Positions 8,750 to 17,783 of a stretch of DNA of 64,000 nucleotides are shown piece by piece (position 1 is the first letter of the stretch; each line of letters begins with the position of its first letter). The notes below the pieces were generated by a model, which worked only from the letters and a program-made list of their open reading frames with translations, was not told the DNA's origin and made no database searches. Location of the stretch: positions 310,001 to 374,000 of the forward strand of contig NZ_AXBI01000020.1 in NCBI RefSeq assembly GCF_000473325.1. Reading direction: 5' to 3'. The position numbers were made by a program, and so were the translations under genes. The DNA comes from Leisingera caerulea DSM 24564. GTDB lineage: Bacteria > Pseudomonadota > Alphaproteobacteria > Rhodobacterales > Rhodobacteraceae.

Positions 8750-9256
8750 TCAGGCAGCCGCCTTTGCTGTGCTGGCCCATTTGGCAAGCTTGGGCTCCGC
8801 CATTGCCGTGATCGCAGCATCATCCGCATCCCGGACCTCATAGCTGACAATGCGGATCGCTGCGCCCAGAGCCGCAAGGATAAGCCCTGAGGATTGCCCG
8901 TGCCGCTCCAGGTCATTGGTGATGCCTCCAAGGCAGGCAGTGATGCGGCGCAGTTCCGCACGCGGTTTCCGCGCGGATTCAGAGGCCAGCGCCTCCCGGA
9001 CGACATCGGAAGCGATGGCGCAGATATCACCGCTGTGGGTCAGCCGCAGCAGGTCAATCAGACAGAGCGCCAGATCGATCGCCTCGCCCGCGACACCGTC
9101 CTTCCCGGGCGCTTTGTAGGAGGCGCCGCGGGCAATGATGATCTCTTCTGCCAGCTCGCCCAGCTCAGTCAGCGAATAGTCCAGAACATCCAAGGCCGTT
9201 CGGCCATTGTCGATTTCTGCGGCCTTGGCGACGATCGTGTGAATAAATTTCAGCAT
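8750..9256 (-). CDS. MazG-like nucleotide pyrophosphohydrolase
   Basis: 168 aa. Predicted to hydrolyse (d)NTPs to (d)NMP and pyrophosphate. Residues about 25-75 match the all-alpha MazG-like pattern: SLTELGELAEEI (E34, E37, E38 as metal ligands) and GEAIDLALCLIDLL (E58, D61). The C-terminal ~90 residues are helical and unassigned. The start is ATG 9256; the in-frame ATG at 9274 falls inside a TTTTTCGCAT box. It heads a two-gene leftward operon and sits back-to-back with the DUF6575-like gene. Fits a nucleotide-pool sanitation role on a mobile replicon. Confidence 0.8.
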   Translation of the reverse strand: MLKFIHTIVAKAAEIDNGRTALDVLDYSLTELGELAEEIIIARGASYKAPGKDGVAGEAIDLALCLIDLLRLTHSGDICAIASDVVREALASESARKPRAELRRITACLGGITNDLERHGQSSGLILAALGAAIRIVSYEVRDADDAAITAMAEPKLAKWASTAKAAA

Positions 9257-9264
9257 GATATCTC

Positions 9265-9274
9265 TTTTTCGCAT
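9265..9274 (+). promoter_or_regulatory. TTTTTCGCAT box, MazG-side copy
   Basis: Lies 8 nt upstream of the MazG-like start, reading away from that gene. Confidence 0.5.
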
Positions 9275-9300
9275 TACACGCAGGTGAGGCTATGATATTG

Positions 9301-9310
9301 TTTTTCGCAT
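9301..9310 (+). promoter_or_regulatory. TTTTTCGCAT box before the DUF6575-like gene
   Basis: Reads toward the rightward gene, ending 19 nt before its ATG; preceded by TGATATTG. The short distance would suit a -10-type position. Confidence 0.55.
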
Positions 9311-9329
9311 ATCAACGTGAGAATTTGCA

Positions 9330-9686
9330 ATGCCGAATGAAATTCAGATGCCCGACGTGATTGAGACCCTCTTCTGGTATGACGGGCCAGTCCTCTTCAC
9401 GGCAGAATTCCTCGGAAAGGTGCGGCTTGTGACCTTGCTGGATCTGGAGGACAGCCCGGAGGGGGTAACTGCCATCTACATGGTGTCCTCTCCAGATCCT
9501 GACATGATGACGGCGATGCGGGAAAACCGCCTGCCCCTGCGCGATGCCTCGGATACAGGCCCCCTGTTCCGGCTTGCGTCGCAGTGGTTCCCTGACGGCA
9601 AGACCACCTATGAGGAGGTGGAATCCTGGCCCGAGGACACGCTGCCGGATCCCGGTGTGCTCTTGTCGCTTGAGACGGCCGGGTAG
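9330..9686 (+). CDS. Small protein, DUF6575-like
   Basis: 118 aa. IETLFWYDGPVLFTA near the N-terminus followed by a LLDLEDSPEG strand-turn recalls DUF6575 proteins, which are small and of unknown function; I could not check this by alignment. It has ATG 9330 with GTGAGAA upstream and its own element-type box. Acidic, no signal peptide. Confidence 0.7.
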   Translation: MPNEIQMPDVIETLFWYDGPVLFTAEFLGKVRLVTLLDLEDSPEGVTAIYMVSSPDPDMMTAMRENRLPLRDASDTGPLFRLASQWFPDGKTTYEEVESWPEDTLPDPGVLLSLETAG

Positions 9687-9741
9687 GTCTGCCGATCCAA
9701 CCGCGCCTCTGCGAAAACAAAAAACCATACAGGCCTCCAGA

Positions 9742-10458
9742 ATGACAAGACCTGCCGCTTTCCGCATGACCGTCGACGCGCCGAGCGGGAACCGGGGCGT
9801 GTTCTACCTGGTGCCTTTTGCCGGTGACCGGGAAGGCAAGCATCACTTCGTGGATCACAATCACGCGCGGAATTTCGTGCGCTACCTGTTCTCACAGAGC
9901 AAGGCGCATCCTGCGAATGCCCATACGGTCCGAAACCTCTATCGCGAGTTCGGCGATGACGCCCGGCTTCTCAAGGAAGGATACGTGGATAGGCCCAAAG
10001 CGCTTCTGGACGACTTCCTGCGCAGAAGGTTCCCGGCCCGCAACGCCCATGAGCAGCTGATGGATGACGGGTGCTATCCGTTCTTTATCCTGCAGGCGGC
10101 CGGAGGCCCGCTCATCAGCAATTTCGTGCATCGCAAACCGGGCGGAGTCAGCTTCAGCCATCCTGCGCTCAACGCCCTGAAGTCCGACCTGCGGTACCGG
10201 GGCGACAGCTGGGGCAGCCTCGCACAGGATGCCGTGCGTTTTGCGGGCAAGGACCCCGTGCAGCCCTTCTCGAAGGTTCAGGACGCAGAAGCGCTGCGCC
10301 TGTCGGAGATCTTCCTGCATGCGGTTGTTCGCAAGCTCATGGGGAACGGCCCGCAGGTGCTCCTGACGGTCGCGCACCGCGATCAGGCAGGCCACAACCC
10401 GCTCTATCATATTCACCGGTTGGTGCGCAAAGGACAGCCAGGGCCGGGCACTGCCTGA
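9742..10458 (+). CDS. Hypothetical protein
   Basis: 238 aa. ATG 9742 with AGG upstream; the track-length frame from 9544 overlaps the previous gene and is rejected. Basic and soluble with a DDGCYPFFILQAAGGP core and several His residues. No family recognised. It lies 55 nt after the DUF6575-like gene, likely the same transcript, and converges on the next gene with a 21-bp gap. Confidence 0.75.
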   Translation: MTRPAAFRMTVDAPSGNRGVFYLVPFAGDREGKHHFVDHNHARNFVRYLFSQSKAHPANAHTVRNLYREFGDDARLLKEGYVDRPKALLDDFLRRRFPARNAHEQLMDDGCYPFFILQAAGGPLISNFVHRKPGGVSFSHPALNALKSDLRYRGDSWGSLAQDAVRFAGKDPVQPFSKVQDAEALRLSEIFLHAVVRKLMGNGPQVLLTVAHRDQAGHNPLYHIHRLVRKGQPGPGTA

Positions 10459-10479
10459 GCGGCGCCCGGCCCTGTCCGA

Positions 10480-11325
10480 TCAGAACCCCGGGCTTTCTTC
10501 CGAAACTGCCTCAGGCCGCGGCAGTTTTGACCAGATCCAGTCGTGTTTCGGCGCAGGATTTGGCGACGGGCGGGTCTGCTCCGGAAGCGTGCGCCCTTCG
10601 ATGAGCGGCAATGCCTCCGCCTCAACGAGATTGCGGCCCGCAGCGGCCTGAAGCTCCCGCCACGCCATCCGGGTGAGCCATGCAAACTCCCTTGCCGCAT
10701 CGGCAACACTGTCCTGATCGAGCGCCTTCATAGGCCGGTTCCCCATGCCCGCCGGGACCTGCCCGATCGCCAGCAGCACAAAAGCCGGATCATCCGTATC
10801 CACCGCGGCAAGAACTTTGTCGCCCTCGATGAGATCCACAAGCGGGGTTTCATCGGACACCGGCTCAGCTGCTCCCGATCTGGCAAGAAAGCTTGCGGGG
10901 ATCGGTCGGCCATCAAAGAAGATCTGGGCATACTCCATGTCCCTGCGGTTGATGGTCCGCATCTCGATCCCTGCGCTCCCCTCCGTGACAGGGGTCTCGC
11001 CCAATGCCACAACAACCTTGTCACGCTCCGCCGTGTCATACGTCTCCAGAACGACACTGCGGTCCTCCGCGGCTTTGGCCAATTCCGCCTTGGCCTCCCG
11101 GTTGAGGACGGCAACCTGGCGCCGGTAGGCTGAAATGGGAGCCTCGCCAAGATCCAGCATGCATCCATGCACATCCGGCAGCGCGCCGCGGTAGCCGCGC
11201 ATATTGAAGTACAGCTCACCCTTGCGAATGCCATTTACAAGGACATCGTAACGCGGCTTCGTTTCCAGCATGTGTGGAGACTTTCGCGCCTGCAGCGTGA
11301 GCTTGAATTCGGGCATCTTATTCAT
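10480..11325 (-). CDS. Hypothetical protein
   Basis: 281 aa. ATG 11325 is preceded by AAGGA with good spacing, so I prefer it to the ATG at 11358. The N-terminal part is beta-rich (FKLTLQARKS, YDVLVNGIRKGELYF), the C-terminal part helical. It ends SEESPGF, an acidic Pro-containing tail. No recognised domain. It is divergent from the 11439 gene with a 113-bp gap holding one TTTTTCGCAT box. Confidence 0.75.
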   Translation of the reverse strand: MNKMPEFKLTLQARKSPHMLETKPRYDVLVNGIRKGELYFNMRGYRGALPDVHGCMLDLGEAPISAYRRQVAVLNREAKAELAKAAEDRSVVLETYDTAERDKVVVALGETPVTEGSAGIEMRTINRRDMEYAQIFFDGRPIPASFLARSGAAEPVSDETPLVDLIEGDKVLAAVDTDDPAFVLLAIGQVPAGMGNRPMKALDQDSVADAAREFAWLTRMAWRELQAAAGRNLVEAEALPLIEGRTLPEQTRPSPNPAPKHDWIWSKLPRPEAVSEESPGF

Positions 11326-11390
11326 GTGCTGTCCTTCGCATGCGAGTTTCCCCATCATCCCAGTCTATGATGAAAGAATACACGGTTTGT

Positions 11391-11400
11391 TTTTTCGCAT
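11391..11400 (+). promoter_or_regulatory. TTTTTCGCAT box
   Basis: Reads rightward and ends 38 nt before the ATG at 11439; preceded by a T-run (GTTTGTTTTTT). Confidence 0.55.
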
Positions 11401-11438
11401 CTCCTCGGTAATGTTCGGGAAGTCCAAGGGGGATTCCG

Positions 11439-11735
11439 ATGAAGCAGTTTCTGGTCAATTGTGACGCCAGCCAGAGCGACAGCTCATATGTTGTGAACGC
11501 TGAGAGCAGCGAAGAGGCCGCCAGGATCTATATCGAGGCCAGCTTCAACGGGCTGCTGGCCGAACACGTCGAGGATATGGAGCCGCACGGCACATTGCTC
11601 ACCAAGACGCTCCCGCCCCTTCACACCGAGGGTTTGAAATCCTGGGAGGGGCTGCGGGAGGCCCGCTTTGATCTCGACGCACTTATCGAGGACTACCACG
11701 CCGCGGCGGAGCCGGAACCCGCGCCAACCCTGTAA
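11439..11735 (+). CDS. Small acidic hypothetical protein
   Basis: 98 aa with GGGGGA ribosome-binding site. Pattern MKQFLVNCDA...SSYVVNAESSEEAARIYIE resembles small phage and plasmid proteins with a beta-strand, then an EEAAR helix. Ends in a Pro-rich tail (EPEPAPTL). It lies 11 nt upstream of the metallophosphoesterase gene and is probably in its operon. Confidence 0.75.
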   Translation: MKQFLVNCDASQSDSSYVVNAESSEEAARIYIEASFNGLLAEHVEDMEPHGTLLTKTLPPLHTEGLKSWEGLREARFDLDALIEDYHAAAEPEPAPTL

Positions 11736-11746
11736 GGAGCCTTCTG

Positions 11747-12688
11747 ATGGCAAAGTTTTTGCAATGGTCCGATCTTCATCGCGAGTTTGGCTCAGCGGAA
11801 GCCCCGGTCCCGTTCCCGTTGCCGACTGAGGCCTGCCCGGCGGGCTCTGTCTATGCCATCCTGATTGCGGGCGACCTTGACCGGGCCAGCAGCCATGTTG
11901 CTTCCCTGGTGGAGATCCATCAGGCGTGGCAGGTGCCCGTCGTGTCGATTTTCGGCAACCATGAGCCATACGGCTCAAGCCAGGAGGAAACGGTTGCGTG
12001 CGTTTCGCAAGATCTCGCGGCCGCGCGCGCCGCCGGCCATGACATCCACGTCCTGGACCGGGATGAGCTGATCATCGGTGACACACGCATTCTCGGCGCA
12101 ACGCTCTGGACGGATTTCGACATCCTCGGAAGTCGGGAAGCCCAGATGTTTGGGGCCGAACATCTCATCAACGACTACCGAAAGGTCCGCAGAGCGCCTG
12201 GCAGTGATGAAAAGCAGCGCGCCGAAGACACACTGGCCTTTCACCGCCGCGATCGTGCTTGGCTCCTGGACGCGCTGGCCCGGCCTTTTGACGGGAAGAC
12301 CCTGGTCATGACGCACCATCTTCCGGTTCCCGAGGTGCTCGCGCATAAAGCCGGCAAAGGCGCATACGCCCCGGCCTATGTATCCGATATGCGTGCTGAC
12401 ATTCTCGGCCTGCAGATCGACATGTGGGTCAGCGGGCATACGCACTGGGCGCGACGCGGCCTGATTGAGGGGCTGCACGGGCCAATTGCCTTCTCGGCAA
12501 ACATGGGCGGCTATGTTCGCTCCGGCCAGCGGCAGCCCACGAATTTCGAGCCTTACCGCCTGATTGACATGGATGCGCCCGAGCTGGGCCTGGATGAAAT
12601 AGGCATTGAGGACCCAATTCTTGCCGGCCTGCCCGGCGCCGCCGAGATCCTCGCATCGCTGCGCGAACGGGACCTTCAGCCGGACTGA
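11747..12688 (+). CDS. Calcineurin-like metallophosphoesterase
   Basis: 313 aa. Predicted dinuclear-metal phosphoesterase. Signature motifs in order: WSDLHREFG (D9, H11), AGDLD (D43), FGNHEPYG (N71, H72), MTHHLPVP, and SGHTHW near residue 227. It is longer than the minimal fold, with an insert in the middle. ATG 11747 has AAGGAG upstream. Cytosolic: no signal peptide. Substrate cannot be read from the sequence; nucleic-acid ends, cyclic nucleotides or phosphoproteins are all possible. Other nucleic-acid repair genes on the replicon make a nucleotide substrate plausible but unproven. Confidence 0.9.
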   Translation: MAKFLQWSDLHREFGSAEAPVPFPLPTEACPAGSVYAILIAGDLDRASSHVASLVEIHQAWQVPVVSIFGNHEPYGSSQEETVACVSQDLAAARAAGHDIHVLDRDELIIGDTRILGATLWTDFDILGSREAQMFGAEHLINDYRKVRRAPGSDEKQRAEDTLAFHRRDRAWLLDALARPFDGKTLVMTHHLPVPEVLAHKAGKGAYAPAYVSDMRADILGLQIDMWVSGHTHWARRGLIEGLHGPIAFSANMGGYVRSGQRQPTNFEPYRLIDMDAPELGLDEIGIEDPILAGLPGAAEILASLRERDLQPD

Positions 12689-12764
12689 CACCGGGCCGCG
12701 GGCAAGGATGTCAGCGGCCTCGAACATTGCAAAATTCATTGCCGTTGCAAAATCTAAGTGATAG

Positions 12765-12774
12765 TTTTTCGCAA
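12765..12774 (+). promoter_or_regulatory. TTTTTCGCAA box
   Basis: Variant with final A in the 193-bp gap before 12882; a second, weaker TTTGCGAGG follows at 12780. The 107-nt distance to the start is the longest of the rightward sites. Confidence 0.45.
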
Positions 12775-12881
12775 ACACTTTGCGAGGAGCCGAAGACGGT
12801 GCATTTTCTATCCCATCAGCTGCCCGGCGCATCAGCGCTGCGCGAGGCCCCATGCCTGCGTCCTGAGTTGCCAGGAGCACG

Positions 12882-13361
12882 ATGATGAGCACTTGTTCCA
12901 AATGCGGCTGCAGGCTGCCGGACGCTGACGGGCGGGGCAGCGTCAACAACGAGCGCGAGATCCTTATCCGGGTACCCGAGCGGGACTTTCCGCTGATGCG
13001 GAAGACGTTTCGGGAAATGGAAACCAAACTTGGCATGTACGGCTATGGCGAGTTGGCAAACAAGCTCAAACCCTATGGCGACCTGTTCAGAGAGGACTGG
13101 GAGCGGTGGCGCTACTTCGATGATGGGGCGATGGCCATGGCGATGTTCGGCATCGTGAATGGGTTCCGCGCACGCGTGAAGACCTCCCCCGGCCGCCCGG
13201 ACCGCGTGATCGTTAAGGTTGAATTCGAGGTGCGGGACGGCAATACATCTGAAATCAAACTCGCCGACAATGCGACCGAGGAAGCGGCGAGCTGGTTCCA
13301 GGACTACTTCGCCGATATTTCAGCCCGCCTTGCCCCGAATGAAGAGGACATGAAGACATGA
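12882..13361 (+). CDS. Hypothetical protein with CxxC knuckle
   Basis: 159 aa beginning with CSKCGC, a single CxxC that could be half a zinc site or a redox pair. The rest is alpha/beta: EREILIRVPERDF, then a strand RVIVKVEFEVRDG. AGGAG lies 8 nt before ATG 12882 (12885 is an in-frame alternative). Its stop overlaps the next start (ATGA). Confidence 0.75.
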   Translation: MMSTCSKCGCRLPDADGRGSVNNEREILIRVPERDFPLMRKTFREMETKLGMYGYGELANKLKPYGDLFREDWERWRYFDDGAMAMAMFGIVNGFRARVKTSPGRPDRVIVKVEFEVRDGNTSEIKLADNATEEAASWFQDYFADISARLAPNEEDMKT

Positions 13362-14206
13362 AGGCCGAACCGCTCCTGCTGCAGAAATCCGAGAGTCAGC
13401 CGAACTCATTCAGCTGGCACGAGCCGGGCTATCCCGCCACGGAGGGCACGCTCTCAGTGGCCCTTTATCAAAACGGCACATCCTGGAACCTGTCTCTGGC
13501 GACCAGCCGGGATGGCACCCCCGACGACCTCCTGGTCTTCAAGGTGGACAGTCCGGACACCGGCACTGCCGGGTATGCCAGCGAGGTTCTCGATATGCTG
13601 GCGGTTACGATCGGCAATGAGACCTGTGAGGACACGGTTCGCGATGCAATCGTAAGCCACCCGCTCTCCCGGGGCTTTGCCCTTGAGAGCGCCCCGCAAG
13701 ATATTCTGTCACAGCCGCTGACGGCGGCAGATGTTGAAAGCCTGGCTGAGGAATGCGTGAAAGCCTCGCGCCGCCAGAACTGGCTGTGCGGACTGGAAGT
13801 GCTGTCACGCGACCCGGACAATGGGCGCGTCTTCCTGCGTGCAGATCCTGAGGGCGCTCGTGAGCATCTTTGGGAGCAGTTGCCGGCGGCACCGGAAGAT
13901 GCGGATCTCATCGTGGCGGCCGAAAGTCACGGGATGGTGCCGCTGTTCGGCTTCTTCCTTGGTGAGAATCCGGTCTTCGATGTGGAGACCGATGCACTGG
14001 AAGGCGTCAGCGAAGCCCGCGCCTTCAATGGCGATCTGGTCCATCACGGCGACATCTGGGTGTCCAAGCTCATCATGACGCGCCTGGGCGTCCCGGGCGG
14101 CGCCCCGGAGGATCTCCGCTTCAGGATCGAGTGTGCGCTGGATCGGATTTGGGAAGAGGCCAATAGCAAGTCGGCCCCCGCCCCAAGCAGTCTTGCCGCC
14201 CCCTGA
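13358..14206 (+). CDS. Hypothetical acidic protein
   Basis: 282 aa, starting inside the stop of the preceding gene (ATGA at 13358), so translationally coupled. Acidic, soluble, no domain recognised. The N-terminal ~90 residues look beta-rich, the end is Ala/Ser/Pro-rich. A perfect hairpin without T-run lies 35 nt downstream. Confidence 0.75.
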   Translation: MKAEPLLLQKSESQPNSFSWHEPGYPATEGTLSVALYQNGTSWNLSLATSRDGTPDDLLVFKVDSPDTGTAGYASEVLDMLAVTIGNETCEDTVRDAIVSHPLSRGFALESAPQDILSQPLTAADVESLAEECVKASRRQNWLCGLEVLSRDPDNGRVFLRADPEGAREHLWEQLPAAPEDADLIVAAESHGMVPLFGFFLGENPVFDVETDALEGVSEARAFNGDLVHHGDIWVSKLIMTRLGVPGGAPEDLRFRIECALDRIWEEANSKSAPAPSSLAAP

Positions 14207-14241
14207 AGGGAGGTGTATCCCGCCTTCCTGCCCGAAACCGC

Positions 14242-14262
14242 GCGGGGGCAAGCAGCCCCCGC
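14242..14262 (+). terminator. Terminator-like hairpin without T-run
   Basis: GCGGGGGC (14242-14249), AAGCA loop, GCCCCCGC (14255-14262). No following T-run, so termination is uncertain. Confidence 0.4.
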
Positions 14263-14336
14263 CATCAGGCATCCCATGGCTCCCGATCCCCTATGTGCCA
14301 GGTTTTTGATGAGCCAGGAATGCACCAAGAAAGACC

Positions 14337-15059
14337 ATGAACAACAAAGACCTTCTAATTGAACCCGAGCTTTGCCTGAAACGTGGCGAAGTCGTCCGCC
14401 TCATTCCCGATGTGAAGCCCAATATCGCCATCCGCGCGTTTGATGATGCTCTGCTTGCCTCGCTGACCGGGGATCTGATTGGCGGCCTCGAGATTTCTCG
14501 GGGAGAGGCCGAGGGGGCGTCTATGGGCGGCGATTATACGCCCCACGTCATCACCCCGCACGGCGCCCGACTTCTGCGCAAGCTGTTCGAGGCCGGCGTC
14601 GTCGAACAGAAAACGAAACGAGCCTCCAAGGACCTTTCCGCGCTGGACGCATACATCGGCAGTGAAGCGGAGCTGATCGAGAAATCCATTGAACTGCGGG
14701 AAAAGCGGCGCGCTGACCAGGCAGCAAAGGACGCGGCCTGGCAGGCGCGCGAGGAGCTGGCAAAAGCCATCGCCGCGGATCCGTCAATTGCCACCCTGGA
14801 GGACATTTCCGCCAGTATGATCGATCGCATCTTCATCCACGCCCGCGGGTATGGGCAGGGCGGCGTGCTGAAGCTGGCGGGCTGCGAATGCCACAAGGAT
14901 GTCTACCGGTACGTTTCAAATAGCGGAAATCGTCAGCCCCCCAAACCCTACTGCTGGTGGTTCGATCCAGACGGAAACCGCCACGGGGAAACTATGCCAT
15001 CGACGCCGCCAAACCGCCGCAGCGATCCGGCAAGAAACTGGGGAGCGGGGCGCGATTAG
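14337..15059 (+). CDS. Hypothetical coiled-coil protein
   Basis: 240 aa. A helical segment at about 100-145 (EAELIEKSIELREKRRADQA) is rich in Glu/Lys/Arg and likely coiled coil. The C-terminal part has CECH, a possible metal site, and a Trp-rich YCWWFDPDGNRHG stretch. Ribosome-binding site is weak (AAGAAAG). No family recognised. Confidence 0.7.
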   Translation: MNNKDLLIEPELCLKRGEVVRLIPDVKPNIAIRAFDDALLASLTGDLIGGLEISRGEAEGASMGGDYTPHVITPHGARLLRKLFEAGVVEQKTKRASKDLSALDAYIGSEAELIEKSIELREKRRADQAAKDAAWQAREELAKAIAADPSIATLEDISASMIDRIFIHARGYGQGGVLKLAGCECHKDVYRYVSNSGNRQPPKPYCWWFDPDGNRHGETMPSTPPNRRSDPARNWGAGRD

Positions 15060-15097
15060 CGCCCTGCCCGGAAGGGCTTCGTATTTTCCGGCGATGG

Positions 15098-15105
15098 TGC
15101 GAAAA
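15098..15105 (-). promoter_or_regulatory. TGCGAAAA box
   Basis: Inverted copy of the element 24 nt before the start at 15130. Confidence 0.4.
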
Positions 15106-15129
15106 TTCTTTTGACAAAGGAGAATTCCA

Positions 15130-16284
15130 ATGCCTGCCAAAGACTATCCCAGCATCCTGCGCCACCTGAGCGAACGGCGTGCAGCGCAGTTCCGTGATAT
15201 CGTCGAAACCCTTGAGGCCGCTCAGGCCGCCGGCGCCATCGCCAATGCCCGGTACAACGACGCGAAACTCCCCTTTTCCCGGGCGATCGAGGACGCTTGG
15301 GACAAGGCGGTTCAGCGCCCCTATCTGTGGAACCGGGATTACCCGGCAGGAGATGCCGAGCGGGACGCGATGGGCGCCTTCTCCGGCAGCCCGGCACCGC
15401 ATCTGATGGGCTCTTTCACCAAGAAGGCGATCGCTTTGGGCGATACCCCGGCAGGGGTGGCGGTCCGGGATTTCCTTGAAGAAATCTCTCCGCTGATGGA
15501 GCTGATGGCGCATTGCAAGACGATCACCGTCAAACGCCAGCCAAAGGCGGAAGAACCGCGGCCGTCGGAGGTTTACAGCGCTCCTACGGCATCTGGAACC
15601 GCCATGGGTCAAGTGAATGATGCACTGAATGCGGTCACAAAGGAGGCCCGCGACCATCTGGCCTCGCTGATCTGTGCAAGGGAGGAGAGGGTCCTCAACC
15701 GGTACCTCAAGGCAGTCAGCGACAACATGCAGCCGGAAGAAGGCAAGCGCCAGCTGCGCGATTTCAGCCCCTACGCGTTTGCGCGTCAAATTGGCCACGG
15801 CCAGGCGTCCGCGGACTTGCGCAAGCCTCTGGAAGCGCTGACCCAGCACCGCTTCGACGGCGATAAGAAGATCGTGGTCTACGAAGCCCGGGACGATTTC
15901 CGCGACATCCTTCAGGAGCGGTCAGTCAAACAGGCGGATGAGCTCTGTGCCGCCTTCATTGACCGCAACCTGGCAAAGCTTGCCAGCATCGTGGGCGCCA
16001 AAGGCAACTTCTCCGGCATCGAGGTCATCGGCCATGCGCCGAACCCGGCAGGCATGGACGCGAGGCTGCGCGTCAATTTCGACGACGGCTCCCATTTTGA
16101 GGCGCGGACTTCCGTCGTCTGGTCGGCCTCCCCGCTCGGCACGCCATTCACCCGCTTCCCGGTGACATTCCATTATGTGGTGACACCTGACGGGGAGATG
16201 ACCCGGAAGATGTCGCAAAAGCAGATGAACGAGGACTTCATCGCGGCCTCCCGCCCTGATCAGGAAGCTTCTCCGTCCCCCTGA
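15130..16284 (+). CDS. Hypothetical protein
   Basis: 384 aa, AAAGGAG before ATG 15130. The N-terminal ~140 residues are helical (RRAAQFRDIVETLEAAQAAG). The C-terminal ~110 residues have a beta-rich MDARLRVNFDDGSHFEAR segment that may be a separate small domain. Soluble, no known motif. Ends in a Ser/Pro tail (EASPSP). Confidence 0.75.
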   Translation: MPAKDYPSILRHLSERRAAQFRDIVETLEAAQAAGAIANARYNDAKLPFSRAIEDAWDKAVQRPYLWNRDYPAGDAERDAMGAFSGSPAPHLMGSFTKKAIALGDTPAGVAVRDFLEEISPLMELMAHCKTITVKRQPKAEEPRPSEVYSAPTASGTAMGQVNDALNAVTKEARDHLASLICAREERVLNRYLKAVSDNMQPEEGKRQLRDFSPYAFARQIGHGQASADLRKPLEALTQHRFDGDKKIVVYEARDDFRDILQERSVKQADELCAAFIDRNLAKLASIVGAKGNFSGIEVIGHAPNPAGMDARLRVNFDDGSHFEARTSVVWSASPLGTPFTRFPVTFHYVVTPDGEMTRKMSQKQMNEDFIAASRPDQEASPSP

Positions 16285-16289
16285 GGCGA

Positions 16290-16300
16290 TTTTGCGAAAA
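16290..16300 (-). promoter_or_regulatory. Palindromic TTTTGCGAAAA box
   Basis: GATTTT-GCG-AAAATC, an inverted repeat directly after the stop at 16284. Confidence 0.4.
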
Positions 16301-16360
16301 TCAATACCTTGACTTGCAGCAAGCCATCGGGGACATTTGCGGAAACAATTCATGAAATGT

Positions 16361-16370
16361 TTTTTCGCAT
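16361..16370 (+). promoter_or_regulatory. TTTTTCGCAT box
   Basis: Reads rightward, ending 17 nt before the ATG at 16388. Confidence 0.55.
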
Positions 16371-16387
16371 AGAGGGGTGCGCCAGCC

Positions 16388-16909
16388 ATGAGGATCGAAG
16401 GTGAACATATCGCGGTCCGGATCGTTGCCGACGGTCCGGATCTTTTCCGGAAACTGGCTGAGCAGCCATTCACCGATCACTTGACCCTTGACGAAACCGA
16501 AGCGGTTGACGTGGTTCAGCCGGGCTCTTGCCTCATTGAATCCTCCGATGGCACCCGGCACTTTGTGAGCATCCAGTCCGGGCGCATCAGCGGTCCGGCA
16601 AAGGTCATGCAGGTGCTTGCCGAGCCGCCCGAAGAACTTCTGAACGCGGAAATCCGGCGTCAGGCCTCCGGCGCGGACGGCAGCAGCTCCAATTCGGCGG
16701 CCCGGGATAAGGCGGCCAGCAAAGCCATGCGTCCGCTGCTTGCGGCTGGCTCAGCTGTGGCGGCAGCAGCCGTCATCTCCTATCCGTTTTTCTACGAAAT
16801 GCCTGTGGAGTATCAGGCCGGAGCCTTCTGCCTGGGCGCGTTGAATGTGCTGGCTGCCATCCTCCTCGTCAGGAAACCGGGTTGCAGGACCGAAGCACAA
16901 CCCGTCTGA
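16388..16909 (+). CDS. Small inner-membrane protein, two TM helices
   Basis: 173 aa. A soluble N-domain (about 1-90) with beta pattern IAVRIVADGPDLF is followed by a Ser/Ala linker and two predicted transmembrane helices at about 116-134 and 143-161, joined by a short loop; both ends would face the same side. No family recognised. It lies 35 nt before the RNA ligase gene and shares its direction. Confidence 0.75.
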   Translation: MRIEGEHIAVRIVADGPDLFRKLAEQPFTDHLTLDETEAVDVVQPGSCLIESSDGTRHFVSIQSGRISGPAKVMQVLAEPPEELLNAEIRRQASGADGSSSNSAARDKAASKAMRPLLAAGSAVAAAAVISYPFFYEMPVEYQAGAFCLGALNVLAAILLVRKPGCRTEAQPV

Positions 16910-16944
16910 AGAGGCGTTGCGCCGCCAAAGTAAGGAACTGCCTG

Positions 16945-17778
16945 ATGGACGAGCAGATCATCAAGTACCCGCGGACCCCGCATATCGAGGGGTCGAAGCT
17001 GCAACCCGGTGACAGCGGCCATGATCAGATCACGATCGCGAAGCTGCGGGAGCAGTACCCGGGTGCCGCGTTCATCAGTGAGGAGAAGCTGGACGGCGCC
17101 AACACCGGCCTCTTTTTCGACCGCAATCTGGACATGACCCTGCAGTCGCGGGGACATGCCCTTCGCGGCGGCGCGCGGGAGGCGCAATTCAACCTCTACA
17201 AACAGTGGGCCTGTCAGTTCGAGGCGGAACTTCTGGAACGGCTGGAAGACCGGTACCGCACCTACCATGAGTGGACCTTCGCCAAGCATACCCAATTCTA
17301 TGACCGGCTGCCGCACTACCTGCATGAGTTCGACATCTGGGACATGAAGGAGCAGATCTGGCTTTCGACGCCACGCCGCCACGCGCTCTTGGAGGGTTTG
17401 CCGGTGGTCTCTGTTCCCGTGATCAGCACCGACTGGCCGAAGGACGGCAAGCATCTGGCCTCCATGGTCGGCCCGTCGCTCTACAGGAGCAAGGAATGGC
17501 GCGAAAACCTGGCCGTGGCAGCGGACCGCGCTGGGGTCGATCCTGATCGGGCGCTCATGGAGGCAGGTGCGGACAAGCCGGATGCGGATCTGGCAGAGGG
17601 CATTTACATCAAGATCGAAGACGCGGATCAGGTGCTGGCCCGCTTCAAATATGTCCGGAAGGGATTTTTGCAGACCATTCTCGACAGCGGCACCCACTGG
17701 CATGACCGGCCCATCGTGCAGAACCAGCTGAGATGCGACGTGGAGCTGTTTCCAGCCGCCGGAGGTCCTGGCTGGTGA
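16945..17778 (+). CDS. RNA ligase family protein
   Basis: 277 aa. Predicted ATP-dependent ligase that seals 3'-OH/5'-PO4 RNA ends through a lysyl-AMP. Motif I is EEKLDGANTG with K48 as the nucleotidyl lysine; later TYHEWTFAKH and HEFDIWD match motifs III/IIIa, AEGIYIKIED motif IV, and ARFKYVRKGF motif V (two lysine/arginine ligands). Size and motif spacing fit a small Rnl2-like RNA ligase rather than a DNA ligase, and no OB-fold follows. ATG 16945 with AAGGA is chosen over 16882. Together with the kinase-phosphatase-ligase gene (36505-39102) and the HD-kinase (46531-47775) it gives this replicon an RNA-repair theme. Confidence 0.88.
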   Translation: MDEQIIKYPRTPHIEGSKLQPGDSGHDQITIAKLREQYPGAAFISEEKLDGANTGLFFDRNLDMTLQSRGHALRGGAREAQFNLYKQWACQFEAELLERLEDRYRTYHEWTFAKHTQFYDRLPHYLHEFDIWDMKEQIWLSTPRRHALLEGLPVVSVPVISTDWPKDGKHLASMVGPSLYRSKEWRENLAVAADRAGVDPDRALMEAGADKPDADLAEGIYIKIEDADQVLARFKYVRKGFLQTILDSGTHWHDRPIVQNQLRCDVELFPAAGGPGW

Positions 17779-17783
17779 GGGGC

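Noticed and set aside
11975..13036. 353-aa leftward ORF
   Set aside because: Antisense to the metallophosphoesterase, whose motifs are clear.
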